Positions 21,670-33,825 of a DNA stretch of 64,000 nucleotides are shown here, in pieces. The stretch's first letter is position 1. Each line of letters opens with the position of its first letter. Source of the stretch: Strongylocentrotus purpuratus (Eukaryota > Echinodermata > Echinoidea > Camarodonta > Strongylocentrotidae); assembly GCF_000002235.5 (NCBI RefSeq), contig NW_022145604.1:6049077-6113076 (forward strand), in the 5' to 3' direction. The translations under genes and the position numbers were made by a program. The notes under the pieces were generated by a model. It made no database searches and was not told where the DNA came from. It saw only the letters and a list, made by a program, of their open reading frames with translations.

Positions 21670-22682
21670 TTTCTGTGTAAATCTACACGAGCAGTGTGGT
21701 AATACAATAATTTTAAGTAGAGGTATGTTGCGCTTCGTTTAAAAGTCCATCACCCTGGTGTAATTCAACGTCCTTTTTTCATTCACATACAGCAAAGCAA
21801 GAAAAAAATCGTATGGAAATAAGAATCAATCGTTCATTTCAATTTTTGTTAATGTCAGAGTTCACTCACTTTTATATTTACCTTAACTATAAGAAAGATC
21901 AATAGAGTATTCCAAAGAAGGTCTTCTGCGGACTCAGAGAACCTGGCAATAACGGATGACTTGGTTTGGAGAAGAATCAATCAACACTAATGCAGGAAGC
22001 CTAGCTGTTAAACCATCCTTGATGAATGCTCCGGTTTCGACTTTAGAGCAAAACAAGAATATTTTAATCCAGGCAGCAAATTTACTGCAAAAAAAATATC
22101 ATATTTCTGCTGGAAAGTGAAACTGTATACTGTACTTTACTAAATGCTTAGTCATATTATTTGCCTCGTATAGTCTGGAGAAAAAGTAAATTCCCGGGAA
22201 CAAACCGAGGCAATGTATAGAATCATTTCTCCATTATTGAATATCTTGATTTCTATACAGTGCGTATAAAAAGATACCTAACTTTGGTAGCTTCTAAGTA
22301 AAAAGTTATAACCTATGTGACGTTGAATCATTAGTCATGGTAAAGCGTAACTAATACACTAATACATGTGCTGCCACGGATGACTGAGCAGCAGGCTTTT
22401 CAAAAAGTATTGTCAAAATCCTCTTGTAAGTTTGGGCTGAACCAATGAATTTCAGTCAAAAGCCATTATGTGTGTATTATCTCATTCCAAAAACAATGAT
22501 ATTGCTCACTTATTTACATGGACTATTAGGAAGTTGAAAATAAAAGGTGTAATATCAACTCGAACTCAAGGAAATGCTTATTTCTACCAACATTTATGAT
22601 ACTCTTTTTAATATGATGATTACAATCTTGACTTTATTAGCCTCCCTTGTCTAACGTAACCCTTCTCATTTAGTGCTACAAA

Positions 22683-22827
22683 ATGATTAAAGTTTATTTG
22701 GGATGTTATCCTTTGTATAAAAGTCTACTGCCAATTTCTTTGATACTTATCATCATATGTGTTCTTTGCATTTGGGTTTTAATAACCTTTGAGTTTTCAT
22801 TTGCTTTTCGAGATAAACACATTGGCT
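22683..22827 (+). pseudogene. Small membrane-protein reading frame, interrupted by a MITE
   Basis: The frame starts MIKVYLGCYPLYKSLLPIS and keeps its hydrophobic segment. One lost base and one gained base inside that segment cancel out relative to the copy at 12641. It is cut after about 48 codons by the inverted-repeat element at 22828-23066. The remainder continues beyond 23067 (TATGCTCATTACGCGTGTGA) with further changes. Confidence 0.45.
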
Positions 22828-23066
22828 CGAATTCACAAAGGAGGTTTAAATCTAACCAATGGATTAAGCCTCCTTTAGATCATGGTTTAGACCATGGGTT
22901 ATCATTTTACAATTCACAAAGGAGGTTTAAATTTGTCCCAAGGTTTAACAGCGTCATATGACGTCATATTTTTAGCCTGTTCAGAGGGGTGGTTTAAAAA
23001 GTGGGTTAAATTTAACCCACGGTTTATAAAACAATGGGTTAAATCTAAACCTCCTTTGTGAATTCG
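22828..23066. mobile_element. 239-bp MITE with terminal CGAATTCACAAAGGAGG
   Basis: Inverted repeats of about 30 bp start CGAATTCACAAAGGAGGTTT at 22828 and are mirrored ending at 23066. A third copy of the arm lies inside at 22909. No clear target duplication was found. It disrupts the small reading frame of this unit. Confidence 0.75.
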
Positions 23067-23208
23067 GGTCAATATGCTCATTACGCGTGTGAGATGGCGC
23101 AGCGGACATTGTGAGCAGAGAGAACTTAGATACAATAAGACAAGAAGTTAGTAGGCTGTTCCAAATAACAAGGCTCTGTGAAAGATTCATTGCGTCATTT
23201 TAAATAAT

Positions 23209-23626
23209 AGGGACTTTTAGATTTGCACGTCGAAAGCTTTGACTGCAACGTGTGACGTCATTTTAAGGCACTGCGCATGCGTTACGACGTCTCAGTCGAC
23301 GATCGAGAATGCGTCAACCTTGATTTTTCTAAATCTAGTACGGTACTAGTATGCCGCGTGCGCATAAAATATACAGTTCCTCAGGTAGACAAAGGAACAT
23401 CGATCCCTTCCCTGCTATTATGTAAAAATGTGTAGAACAGGTGTCACATGCATATTCACCTGTTCTACACATTTTTACACAATAGCAGTGAAGGGATGTT
23501 CTGCATGTTTATCGTCGAGTGCGATCTAAGATTTCTAATTGTAGTCAACATGGGCAGTTGAGTACGTTGACACGCATGATCAGTCGGCGTTCGCCGTGTT
23601 CTCGTCCACTCAATCTAAAAGTCCCT
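23209..23626. mobile_element. 418-bp MITE with a central hairpin
   Basis: The terminal repeats are AGGGACTTTTAGATT and AATCTAAAAGTCCCT, with flanking TA compatible with a TA target site. A second, internal palindrome at about 23405-23500 has arms around GTAAAAATGTGTAGAACAGG. The corresponding place in the units at 12905 and 60345 is uninterrupted. Confidence 0.8.
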
Positions 23627-23814
23627 AATGATACACTGAAGCACGGAGCATAATTTAACTTTTAAATGGATTTAAGACCAAAGAAGCACATGCATATGGC
23701 CTGACCCGAAAAAACGTGGCAGGTGTACTTTTGTTAAGTGTCCGGAAAACCCAATTTCTTTGATAGACTGATTCATTCAAGTCCTTACCATACGAACCAG
23801 AAATCAGAATGAGG

Positions 23815-24190
23815 AAACGAGTTGGCTCAGATGGTAAAGCGTCTGCCTGTCGAAGTACAGATCGTGGGTTGACAGTCCCACCCAGGCGGATGACTGAACT
23901 CACTGAAGCCTGCGGTTGTGTGTTAAGTGTCCCTCTGCTGTTTCATATACGCAAGGTAGGTTACAGTGGAAAACATTCAGTCCCTCGGATAAGACGTTAA
24001 ATGGTAGCCCCGTGTAGAGGAGAATCACCACCTTTGCAAGTTAAGAACCCACTGCACTTTCCTATAAGAGTAGGGAAAAACCCGTTGTAGTTATCCACCT
24101 CCACACCCCCAATCAGCTATGCCAGGAGGGGAGACATAGGGTCACAACAGTTGCCCTTCCCAGGCATAGGGGACGCAATGATAACATTAG
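23815..24190 (+). mobile_element. tRNA-headed SINE
   Basis: A tRNA-like head has an A box (TTGGCTCAGATGGTAAAGCG, 23821 onward) and a degenerate B box near 23870 (GTGGGTTGACAGTCCC). It is followed by a central domain with GGATAAGACGTTAAATGG and TTAAGAACCCACTGCAC. That central block resembles a SINE core shared among several marine animals (Nin-type, from memory). The limits are approximate and no target duplication was verified. Confidence 0.6.
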
Positions 24191-24278
24191 TAATACAAAA
24201 TATGAATAATTCAAAGATAACTCTATATAAATATTAAATACATACTACTGTACAAAAGTATATAGTAAAAAGTACGTG

Positions 24279-24382
24279 CAGTGGCGTAGCTACATTGGGA
24301 ACAGGGGGCACCTGCTGTGACCCCTCCCCCGCCCCCAAAGTTTCGACGCCCGCTCTGAATCTGGACCCACCCTACGCCATTG
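24279..24382. mobile_element. Short inverted-repeat element (about 104 bp)
   Basis: It starts CAGTGGCGTAGCTAC and ends CTACGCCATTG, a short imperfect inverted repeat of the kind seen at hAT-type ends, with C-rich filling. No target duplication is visible, so this is tentative. Confidence 0.4.
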
Positions 24383-24727
24383 TGCAAACCGACATTTACA
24401 CCGTATTTTTGTGTCTTCTTTCAACAAAAGTGTGTGTGTGTGTGTGGGGGGGGGGGGGCAGTGAACCTTTGCTCATGCAGGGCCTTTGTTCTGGAATGCT
24501 CTCCCTCGAGAGATTAGAATTATCGCATCAGTCAAAATGTTTTTTAAAAAATCCTTAAAAAGTTTGACTTGGCTTATAGTTAATTGAGCCTTTCTTCTTT
24601 TGGCGATTTCATATAACTATTAATCTATCTATACTTGTTTATGTTGTTATGGTTATTATTATTATGTAGTTACGTAGTTTCATTATAATTATTATTATTA
24701 TCATTATTATTATTATTATTTCCCCAG

Positions 24728-25038
24728 ATCTGTGCCCGCGGCAGAACGTAACCGACCTAAAGGGCACCTTCGAATGGGACTACACCCCCGCAGGGGAGTA
24801 CGCCTTCTTACCCTGCCCTAATAGGGGCTGGCTGGAGGAGTACTTCCCCACCGCCCCTCCCATGATGGTAGCCTACCGCCCCTGCTACCCACCCACGGTA
24901 AGAAAGGGGCTGAGGCAGCTGTTCTACGAGGGGGCTTTCTGGGGCGAGCCGGTGACCGACATCTGTCGATGGAGCTCGGAGACGACATGGATGCTGGACG
25001 ACATCCGCAAGGCGATCAGGGAGGAAATCTTGGATATG
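24728..25038 (+). pseudogene. aGPCR exon: hormone-receptor motif
   Basis: The exon follows TTTCCCCAG and ends ATG/GTATGT in phase 0. It encodes LCPRQNVTDLKGTFEW, then CPNRGW, AYRPC and a later FWGEPVTDIC. This Cys/Trp spacing is that of the hormone-receptor motif in class B and adhesion GPCRs. It is intact across its length. Its GC-rich codons stand out from the AT-rich introns. Confidence 0.75.
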
Positions 25039-25170
25039 GTATGTCAGCAGGGTATGGCAATAATAATAATGATAAAAATGATAATATTTCCTTTTAATGT
25101 TATGATTAATAATAATGATAATGATAATTTCATTTTTATTTCATTCATAACAATGATTCTCTTAAATGAA

Positions 25171-25520
25171 TGGAATGCCGTGACCGAGTGGTTTAAGGCG
25201 CTTGACTGGGGATGCATAGGTCGAGGGTTCGAAACCCGACACGGCACTAATATCCTTTGGCAAGATATTAACCTGCACTTGCTACTCTCCACCCAGGTGT
25301 CAAATGGGTACCCGGTAGGTTGCGACCGTTAATGTTGGTCAAACAGTTTTTGAGCATTAAGTAACGCCTGGCTGGAATGCTCCCCAGGGAGTGGAGATTT
25401 TGCACACAGTGTGTGCGGGCAAGCATTGAATCCAATGACCGGGGTAATAGTATATCTGTAAAGTGCTTAGAGACATCGTATTAGGCGCTATATAAAAGCG
25501 GGATATTATTATTATTAATA
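25171..25520 (+). mobile_element. tRNA-derived SINE in the first aGPCR intron
   Basis: The tRNA-like head has an A box, TGACCGAGTGGTTTAAGGCG (25180 onward), and a good B box, GGTTCGAAACCC (near 25228), like a Ser/Leu-type tRNA. The body ends GGCGCTATATAAAAGCGG with a TATTATTATTATTA tail. Head, body and short-repeat tail together are the hallmark of a SINE. Confidence 0.8.
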
Positions 25521-26891
25521 CCTGTCGCACACGGGGTTATCTGAATGATTTTACTTTCACATGACCGCAACAGCCACTGGTGCAGTTCTACGTCATGCAA
25601 TCCCCTTAGATTTGTCGATCAATATAATTGCGTCAATCTCCTTAGATCCGCAACACTCCCAGCAACAACTTCAACAGTAACAACGTCACCCGAATCATCT
25701 ACCACCTCCGTGAAGCCAGTCTCTTGATCAACTCTGTCCCCACCGACTACCTCACCGAAGTCGACGTACTCATGGTCGCCTCGGTGATCGACACCTCCGT
25801 CAGCGCCGGCGTCGAGGGACTCTACACCGTCACCTCGGAGCTTGGGCAAGAGGTTGTCAACCTTGCCGACCGCATCCTGGATATTTGAACGCTGCTGAAG
25901 GCCCACAGCTCTTGCCTCAGGTACGTAGGTTTAAAGTTCTGCAGGCCCAGGCTCTTATTCGACATTTTACCAGAATTTATAAAGCTTTAATTGAGCAGAG
26001 CCTAGATTCGTCAGTCTCTGGCAGTGTCCGGAGTAGCCTTTAAACAAGGTAACTTGTCTGATAGACGCCGAGCGACTAAAACGAGACTAATCGCGAAAAC
26101 CCGATTGAACGAGAGAGCGAGAAGCCCTCGTGACATTCGTCTCTCGGTCGCGCGTTCACTCCGGGTATCTAGACTCATCTCAGCCGCTTAGCCAGAGTCA
26201 CGAGGCCTTGTCAAAAGGCTATGTCCGGAGCAGATACAGTAATGAGCTAATGCAACATGCCGTGCAGCCTAGTCTCACGTGCAGACACTGTTAGGCCTGC
26301 ACAAGGAATGACAGGGGTTTAATTGTGCCTGCAAACTAGTTCGATCGACTTACCCATTGCTGATAACCAGACATTTAAAAGGCCCATTTAATTTGATGTG
26401 TCCAAATAATCCTACAAGAAGAAGTTGCTGGAAGATTTTCTGTCATAACACTTGTCATGATTGTCGAACGATTCGAGATCGAACCATTGATTAGGAGAGT
26501 TTGGCCAACCCGGTTCGAGTAGGGCACAATATGGCGAATAGCCCTACCGTGTTGTTGGGCAATCCCACGAATGAGCGCCATGTTGATTGTGACCAAGTAT
26601 AGATGGCTCTGAACGATTCGTGTAAAAATGGTGATCTCATCAGTCATTCTTTCTGTTTTTTATATATCTCGATCCATTACCCCTTTATCCACTCAATCTC
26701 TTCACCACTGTCTCTATCGGCACACATTCTCTCTCTTATCGACCAGCCAACCTGGCCTTCCCGTCCTTCAAGAATCTTTCCGCCCTCTTCTTCGTGTTTC
26801 TGTCATTTTATTAAACCTAGTAATATTTGTGATTTTAATTATTTACGAAACACTAGTTTTAGCAACCTTTTTTCTTGTTGTAACCTTCCTT

Positions 26892-28690
26892 ATGCCTAGG
26901 TCACAGAGATATTACGGGAACCGTCCGTTTTTTCATTTCTACGGCATGTGTGGTCACATATTATGCGGCGCCCGGGAGGTGCCCGGAGAAAATTGGTCGA
27001 GTGGAATGCAAGGCGCCCGTAAGGGTGCCGGCAGGGTGCCGACAGGGTGCCGACAGGGTGCCGACAGGGTGCCGGCCGAGTGCCGGCCGGTAACCTAACG
27101 GGCTCCGTCCGATGAGCAGGTGTACCGATGGCTCCCGGAAGGTGCCCTGCCGGCGCCCACCCGGGGTCCTCAAGGCGCCCGGCCGGGTGCCGTGCGGTGC
27201 ACTGAACTACAGAGTGAGTCAGAAAAAATGTCCCACTTTAAAATTTGTATTGTTTGAAGTATGAATATTTAATCATGGGTTTCATGATATATCTTGATAG
27301 AGTTATCCTCCCAGTACATTTAGGTACCATTTTCATTTGAATCTCTGCATGCATCACTGAATATCAGACAATCTTTACAAAACTGCCAGATCTCAATTGC
27401 GCCAAGTTACTGGGTGAGGAATAAAACAGTGCATTGAACAAAGACAGTCAGACACGCGCGCACACACACACACACACACACGCACACACACGCACACATA
27501 TACACGCACACGCACACACAAACACACGGTGACTATTGTTTCATAATTACCCCTTTTCTGATTGAGCATTGATTTTTATCAAGATCGCTGAAATTTTAAG
27601 TGGCATAACCCTAAAAATCTTTCCCTTTTGTACACATTCACTACCACCATCATTTCATCATCATTATCATTGGCATCATCTTAATCTTCATCATCATCAT
27701 TATCATCATCATCAACATCATCATGAGCACAACATCCGCCAATACGCACCAAGAGGACAGCGGCCACTCAAATTTTCGTACGATAAGAAGAATTCCCGAC
27801 AAAAAGTAACAGTTTGGGTGGGCCTTGTCGAGAATGGAATGCTCATATGTGTGCGTGGGTGTGTGAATGTGCGTGTGTTTGTGTGTGTGCGTGTGCGTGT
27901 GTTTTTTGTTGTTGTCTGTCTGGCTAATTGGATAATTGAAAAAAAATGGCTGTCTTTGTTCAAAACATTATTTTATTCATCACCTAGCAACTTGGCGCAA
28001 GTGAGATCTGGCAGTCTTGTAAAGATTGTCTTATGTTCAGTCATGCATGCAGAGATTCAAACGAAAATGTTACCTAAATGTACTGGGAGGATAACTCTAT
28101 CAAGACATATCATGAAACTCATGATTAAATATTCATACTTCAAACAATACAACTTGTTTTCTGACTCACTCTGTATGTGTCCTCTGGTATCCGCACCTAC
28201 TGTATTTAAAACTGCGTTGTACATTTCGAGATGCCGCCGTGAGGGACCCGCACGGGCAATATTCATTTTAAATGGCCCCCGGACGGCAGACGCCTGTTGT
28301 TGTGCATTTCATCCGGGGCTCTTGAGGGGCCGTGATGGCGCCGTAGGGTACACGTACGGAACCCTTGAGCACCGCAAGGCGCCCGTAAAGATTTTTCATG
28401 AGAATAGACCCCAAAATCGTGAGGGGCCCGTCCGGAGCCCGCATTGGATCCGTAAGGTGCCCTACGGTCCTTTTACGGGCTTTCTACGGCCTAACGGTCA
28501 GATAAAAACGCCGGGAGAATTGGGAGCAGCCAACTCAACACCACGGCGCCCGTACGGCTTAAAATACTGTCCCGGCTCCCGTAGGAACTTTACGGCAACC
28601 GGCCGGACACCGGCCGAAAATTCCCAAAATGTCTGTTTTTACTCGCCGTACGGGCCCCGGACTATAATGTGAAAGCCCCATTAGCATTAC
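26892..28690. mobile_element. GC-rich MITE relative, split by a nested element
   Basis: The left end TTATGCCTAGGTCACAG at about 26890 matches the end of the element at 10572. The interior is built of GC-rich degenerate motifs such as GGTGCCGACAGGGTGCC (27025-27075) and CGGCGCCCGTACGGC (28550). It is interrupted by the element at 27210-28173. The right end near 28690 (CCCCATTAGCATTA) matches poorly, so that limit is uncertain. Confidence 0.5.
27210..28173. mobile_element. 964-bp element with about 220-bp inverted repeats, TA target
   Basis: The ends are CAGAGTGAGTCAG and CTGACTCACTCTG, with TA at 27208-27209 and 28174-28175. The arms continue as imperfect complements for about 220 bp (27210-27430 against 27950-28173), sharing AAATATTCATACTTCAAACA. 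The centre has a (CA)n tract at 27455-27530, CAT-rich repeats and a GT-rich stretch at 27845-27905. TA duplication suits a Tc1/mariner-type mobiliser. No transposase is present. Confidence 0.8.
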
Positions 28691-29500
28691 TTAACATAAG
28701 AATATGCGCCATTGATGTACCGATAATTGTTCCCTCAATTGCATCGCCATTGATTAAATCCGCACGATCTTTGGGCGGGGGGGGGGGGGGGGGGGGCGGC
28801 ATTCATGTACTCATAAAATTTGTGAAAAGTCACACAAAAACTATCTTTTCCGAGTAATTCAATTACATCAGATTATTTATCTGCTTTACGCGTTCAAAAA
28901 CTCTGAAAGATTAATGGACGTCTTGCGATAAAGGGGGTTGTTGGTGTTTTCTGCTTCTATAGGCAATACCAATGTTGTTATCTGTATTCGGGTGAAGGTT
29001 GGAAGAAATTCATGCACTTCGCGGCCGGTTTACTGATCAGATTAAGAGATCATTTTGATTATATTTGAGATGCAAAGTCCTTGTGTCAATATCATATCAC
29101 GTGACTCTTATCCATTATTGAGACATTTTTTATACTTTATTTTGTTGAGTGATGTATAGTCTAACCTGCCTATTACGGCTACTCAAGGGTTATTGATACT
29201 ATTTCTTTATTCATAAAAAGTAGAATACATGCGGAGTACATATAATAAATCCAACATGGTTCGAGAAAAGAACTAACAAAAAGTGGCCATACATGATTAG
29301 CCAGTATAGACATACTTTAAAACACGCATTTCCTTCTGGAGGGGGTAAACATGGGTCATCATTACAGACAATTGCGTTTCCAGACAGTTTTCTTCTTTTT
29401 TGGTACAATGTAATCTCGTGACCTATATACTGAACATTATCCTTTCGCTAAAAATAAAAATAATAATAATTTTCCAACTTTATTTTCCTTCTTCATATCT
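28690..29500. other. aGPCR intron sequence without recognised feature
   Basis: Apart from a long G run at 28777-28796 I see no reading frame, inverted repeat or RNA gene. It is AT-rich intron. Confidence 0.4.
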
Positions 29501-30104
29501 AGTATTGCTGATAATCTCGAAATCTACACGGAACGCGTCAAGATAGGTATGCTCGGCGACAAACTGACGCATTACGGTCGCAATCTTTACATCGAAGTCG
29601 AGCAGACGACACCTGAATAATTATGTCGAACATTCACCCAACAGATGGGTGGTGGCGCCAGATACTGAGGGGACTTCTGAACCGGAACCAGTTGTCTCCA
29701 TTGACTTCCCATGGGGAAAAATTGCAGGTGAGAATGGGGAATGGCGGAAATCTTATATATACATTGTATAATCGTATACATCAATCAATGTATCTGTATT
29801 ATCTTTTCAATTATGCACCACAGCAAAACAAAAACAAAACAAACAAAAAACAACAACAACACATTATGCAGGAAATGTATGGTGTATAAATTTTAAGCTT
29901 TCAGAAACATTTTTTTAAAATAATTATTATTATTTAAATAAATACTGTGCGAACAGTACAATTATATATTACATAATCCGAAGATGATTTCTATACGCAA
30001 TTTGACCGTAAGTAGATTTTCGAAAGTCCCCGTTCTCTTGGTCAAAATAGGTTCAGACAAATTCATGAAAAGGAGAATACTATAGAGATATCGACTGCTA
30101 CGAG

Positions 30105-30665
30105 AGGACTGGTTGTTTTTATATGCTCAAGGGAAATTTGCCTCCGCTGCTATCACCACGAGGCGCGCCTGGGTGAGTGGCGCGCCTCGTGGTGATAGCA
30201 GCGGAGGCAAATTTCCGAGAGCAAGTATAGAAACAGCCTGTCCTCGAGTATTAAAGCAGTCGATATCCCTTTTATATGCCGAATACAAACAAAAATCTAC
30301 CACAAATTCTTACCTTATCCTTATATCGAGTAAAGATTGGTTAAAACATCATGGAAAATCGGAGAAAATGTATGTTTATCACCGTCGGAAAAGTTACTGA
30401 ACTTTTCGATCAGTTCGGAATCGCAGACAAAAAGCACTCTTTGGTGTCCACGCTCGCTCAAAGAACATTTTAACACGTAAACCAATGGGTATCGCAGCAA
30501 GATTTTATTATTTTCCCGGTAACTGGAATTTTGGGGGATTTTACTCTTGAACATTTAAATGGTTTAGACATTTTTCGTTTCTTTACGGTAATGGCTCAAA
30601 TCACGACTGCAATTTCGACCAATCAGATGGCTGGATTTCTTAAGTGAAGTATATAAAAGTATATA
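30105..30665. repeat. Hairpin-bearing repeat, copy 1
   Basis: A perfect 38-bp stem lies at 30132-30169 and 30179-30216 (GGAAATTTGCCTCCGCTGCT start) around a 9-base loop, framed by GGTTGTTTTTATATGCTCAA and GAGAGCAAG. Further right, TTTTATATGCCGAA, ACACGTAAACCAATGGG and ATCAGATGGCTGGATT are shared with the repeat at 33826-34640. No coding capacity. The class is unknown and the limits are approximate. Confidence 0.65.
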
Positions 30666-32425
30666 TCAAACAAGAAAGGAGTTTCCATCAACATTTGGCC
30701 TATTTTGTCTTTTGTATTCCTGCTGTAAAACGACGAAATGAAACAGATGGAAGATCTCATAGAATTCGGGAGAGAGATCGCGAACCAGGCGGAACAGGAC
30801 TATCTTTGATGATCGGTTGAATAGGAGAGACCCTGAGGCGTATGCCGTACCTACGTCTATGCTGAGGGCCACCGCTATTGTTTACTACACAGGTATGATG
30901 AATGTGCCATTGTTATGGGGAGGATGATTTAGATATCTCGTTGTATTTAGATACATACATAATATATATAGTAATTAAATATCTGATAAACTAATTTGAC
31001 ACCGGTAATAGTAATTCTCAAGGATCTTTAATCCAACTGTTTAAATTACTACTTCATAATAACCCCCTCCGGCCTCTTCGATGCTTTTATTCAGAATGAT
31101 CTTTGAGAAGAATAAATATCTGTTATTCATTTGAACTAAGATTACATTATATACATTATTATCAATACCTGTAATGAAACTATTTTTTCCAGTTTTAGTA
31201 GCTTAATGCATTTCCTTGTTTTTTATGAACTAAAGATTCCTCTATTATACTATCTTTTTCCTCTAATATGCTCACCGTCGTCATACAGGAAAATTCTTCG
31301 TGAGCGAGTTATCTCAGATCGCCCCCGTTGATGAAACTGTGCTGGTATACATCAAGGCATACAATGACGGTGTGCCGTTGGAAGAGATCCCCGAACCGCT
31401 CTCCATTACCTTCTATCATACGACTGATGGCCAGGTAACTAGAATATCAAACTTTGCGTTTTCAATCTCACCATACACATTCCCCGGATAAACCTTTTTT
31501 TTTTAAAGGAAAACAAAATAAAAAATTGCGCTTCTCTCTGCTTGCTGGGACCTTCAATAAATAATGAGGGTCTTTTAGGCATCACAGCTGATTAATGTAA
31601 AATAAAAAATATGATTTTGTTTCTTTGGAAATTAAGGGTAAAATATACATTGACAATTATTGTCAAGTCCGTTTCGAAAACGCTCTTTTAAATTCTGTAG
31701 GCTTATGTTAGGTATTTTACAATAAAGTGTGCTTAATGTAGTAATAACAGGTTTTTTTTCTTCTTCTTGATTTGCTTTTTTTCTCATATTAAGTAGGGGG
31801 GGGGGGAATTAAAGGAAAGAAAATACTTAATTATTTCGGCAGAATAGGAGGTAATTTTAAAGTCCTGAAAGATTCATCTGCTACTCCTCCAATACAGAGA
31901 TCCCTTCCAATTCTTGTTTGCTTGTTTTTATTTAAAGGACATTTCAAAGTTTAGATATTAAGGCTCGTCTGTTGAACAATCGATTAAATAAAATGTATAT
32001 TCCGCATTAGTTTCCTTCGCCATCAAATCGGTTTTTTCTGTTAATTGGGAATGTTGCTCGATCAAAAATTCATTTGGAGATTTCACAAGTTTTTCTTTTG
32101 TTGGTTTTGCTTCGATTTATTACGTTCAAGTTCAAGTTCAAGTTAATGTCCAACATTTTACCAAAAATATAGACATACATATAAAATAAAAATTGTACAA
32201 TACATGTAGTATATATGAGCACGTCTCAATGATTGTCAATTCATATAATAAATTAAGTAGAATGTGAGGAACCTATTAAAAAGTAGTGCTTGTATGTTAT
32301 AGGTCCGAGGTAAAATAAGTATTGTAAATGTTCATTTTTTGTAATGAGGGCAAACCATGAAGACTCTTATTAATAACGTAATGCGTATTATTGTTATATC
32401 TCCCCCCCCCTGAACCGTCTCCTAG

Positions 32426-33482
32426 GGTGATCTACCAGACTGGGCTGGATTTGCCTGTGGATCAGCTCGACTCCATAGCTCTAGAGAACCTGTACCTGAT
32501 CTTGTGCAGCATGGTAAGATCATCATCTTTTGTTGTGTAATCAACTATGTTTTCTACCTAACTATATATCTTTAATTTATTCCTGCAGACCAGCCCTTGA
32601 TAGGTCAATGGCCTCTGCTGGCTCCACTACATTCTCTATTCTAAATTTTAGGTGCTCTATATTCTTTTTTATATTGAATTATGCTATTTTCCTGTTTTGT
32701 TGTGTTAATCACATAGTGTTTGTAAACTGTTATATATTTTTTTTGGATAATGATAATAATAATTGATATTAATGATATTAACAAAGGTATACCATTCCTT
32801 TCCCGTATTATATCTTCTTCTTTTTTCATTTTCGGCAGTTGAACTTGAATGGGACTCTTCGTACTGCACGATGAATTTTACAAATGATAACTACACAGTC
32901 TGTATGTGTACCGTCTTAGAAATCATTGGTCTGATAAAGGATGCAATACCAACACAGGAACCGGTAGGTTTTACCTCCGAATATCAAGTAATGATTTAGC
33001 AATCTTTAAGGGTCGTTAGGTCGGTTATTAATGTCATTACGTCATCATCTTCCTATCAAAACCCTCGATGGCAAGATAACTGTTTATCACTCTACCCCCT
33101 TAATACTATAAACATCAACATCATCTTCTTCACCATGATCATTTTTGCCCCCACTCCGATCGTAGGCCTACCCATCACTAGCAAAATAATCGTCACCACC
33201 ATGTCGTCGTCGCCATTCTAATCATCATAAACCAATACTATGTTAATCCAAGCACTTTGATGGTTACCACCCTCTACCATTGCCAATTGAAAAAAGTATA
33301 TGTTTGATGCTCTCCAAAGGACTTCAGAAACTCTGGAATTGTTCGTAGTAAATCCCAGAACAGAACAAGTAGTGGATAAGTAGATGTAATTGGATAGAGT
33401 TTATCTTCATGTAACTCTTATTTTCTTTGTCTGTTTTGTATAGACCACACCAGAAACAGCACCCGGACCACTTGAATTCATT
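32426..33482 (+). pseudogene. aGPCR exons: GPS-like motif and linker
   Basis: Exons at 32426-32513, 32839-32963 and 33444-33482 join in phase. The middle one reads ELEWDSSYCTMNFTNDNYTV and then CMC, matching the Trp, Cys and Cys-x-Cys pattern of a GPCR proteolysis site. The usual His-Leu/Thr after Cys-x-Cys is replaced by Val-Leu-Glu (codons at 32913-32921), so self-cleavage is not expected. The third exon is a 13-codon linker (TTPETAPGPLEFI) leading to TM1. Confidence 0.65.
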
Positions 33483-33654
33483 GTAAGTTTATAACAGTAC
33501 ATCCTTTTTCTTGACCCATCTGTGTTACGAGTTTTCCTCCAATAAATAAAAAGAAACCATATCCTCCAAGAAAACAAACATTACGACCGCATTTTGCTTC
33601 ATGTTAAGAATTGTGAGGTGATAAGGCATTCATTTACATTTGCCTCTTTAGACC

Positions 33655-33790
33655 CAGGTGAAGGTAGGAAATCCCCTAATGCTGTGAGCGCCGAAATCGG
33701 CATTGCCTTGCTATAGCTAAAGCACCTTGAGTGCTGGCTATGAGCGCCATAAAAATATCAAATATTATCTATATTATTGTTATTCTTATT
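33655..33790 (+). mobile_element. 3' fragment of a SINE
   Basis: GGCTATGAGCGCCATAAAAATATC followed by an AT-rich TTAT-type tail resembles the 3' end of the SINE at 25171. The tRNA-like head is missing, so this is a truncated copy or a related family sharing the tail. Confidence 0.35.
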
Positions 33791-33825
33791 GAACTCAACT
33801 GTATCGGATTAGAGCCATAATACAT

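Larger units (their letters stand above)
25646..31434 (+). pseudogene. aGPCR exons: GAIN-type region
   Basis: Four exons lie in this span. The first (25646-25920) encodes VTRIIYHLREASLLINSV and VVNLADRILDI, then an in-frame TGA at 25886-25888. Past it the same frame joins the next exon in phase (IADNLEIYTERVKIG). The second exon (29503-29727) has TAA at 29618, while another frame reads WVVAPDTEGTSEPEPVVSID to the donor. The third (about 30709-30892) shifts frame between FGREIANQAEQDY and DPEAYAVPTSML. The fourth (31289-31434, KFFVSELSQIAPVDETV to HTTDGQ) is intact. The region before the seven helices in adhesion GPCRs is a GAIN domain. Assignment is from position and pattern, not from a search. 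Confidence 0.6.

Noticed and set aside
26375..26647. 90-codon minus-strand frame in an aGPCR intron
   Set aside because: No recognisable motif, no splice context and no second copy. Probably chance.
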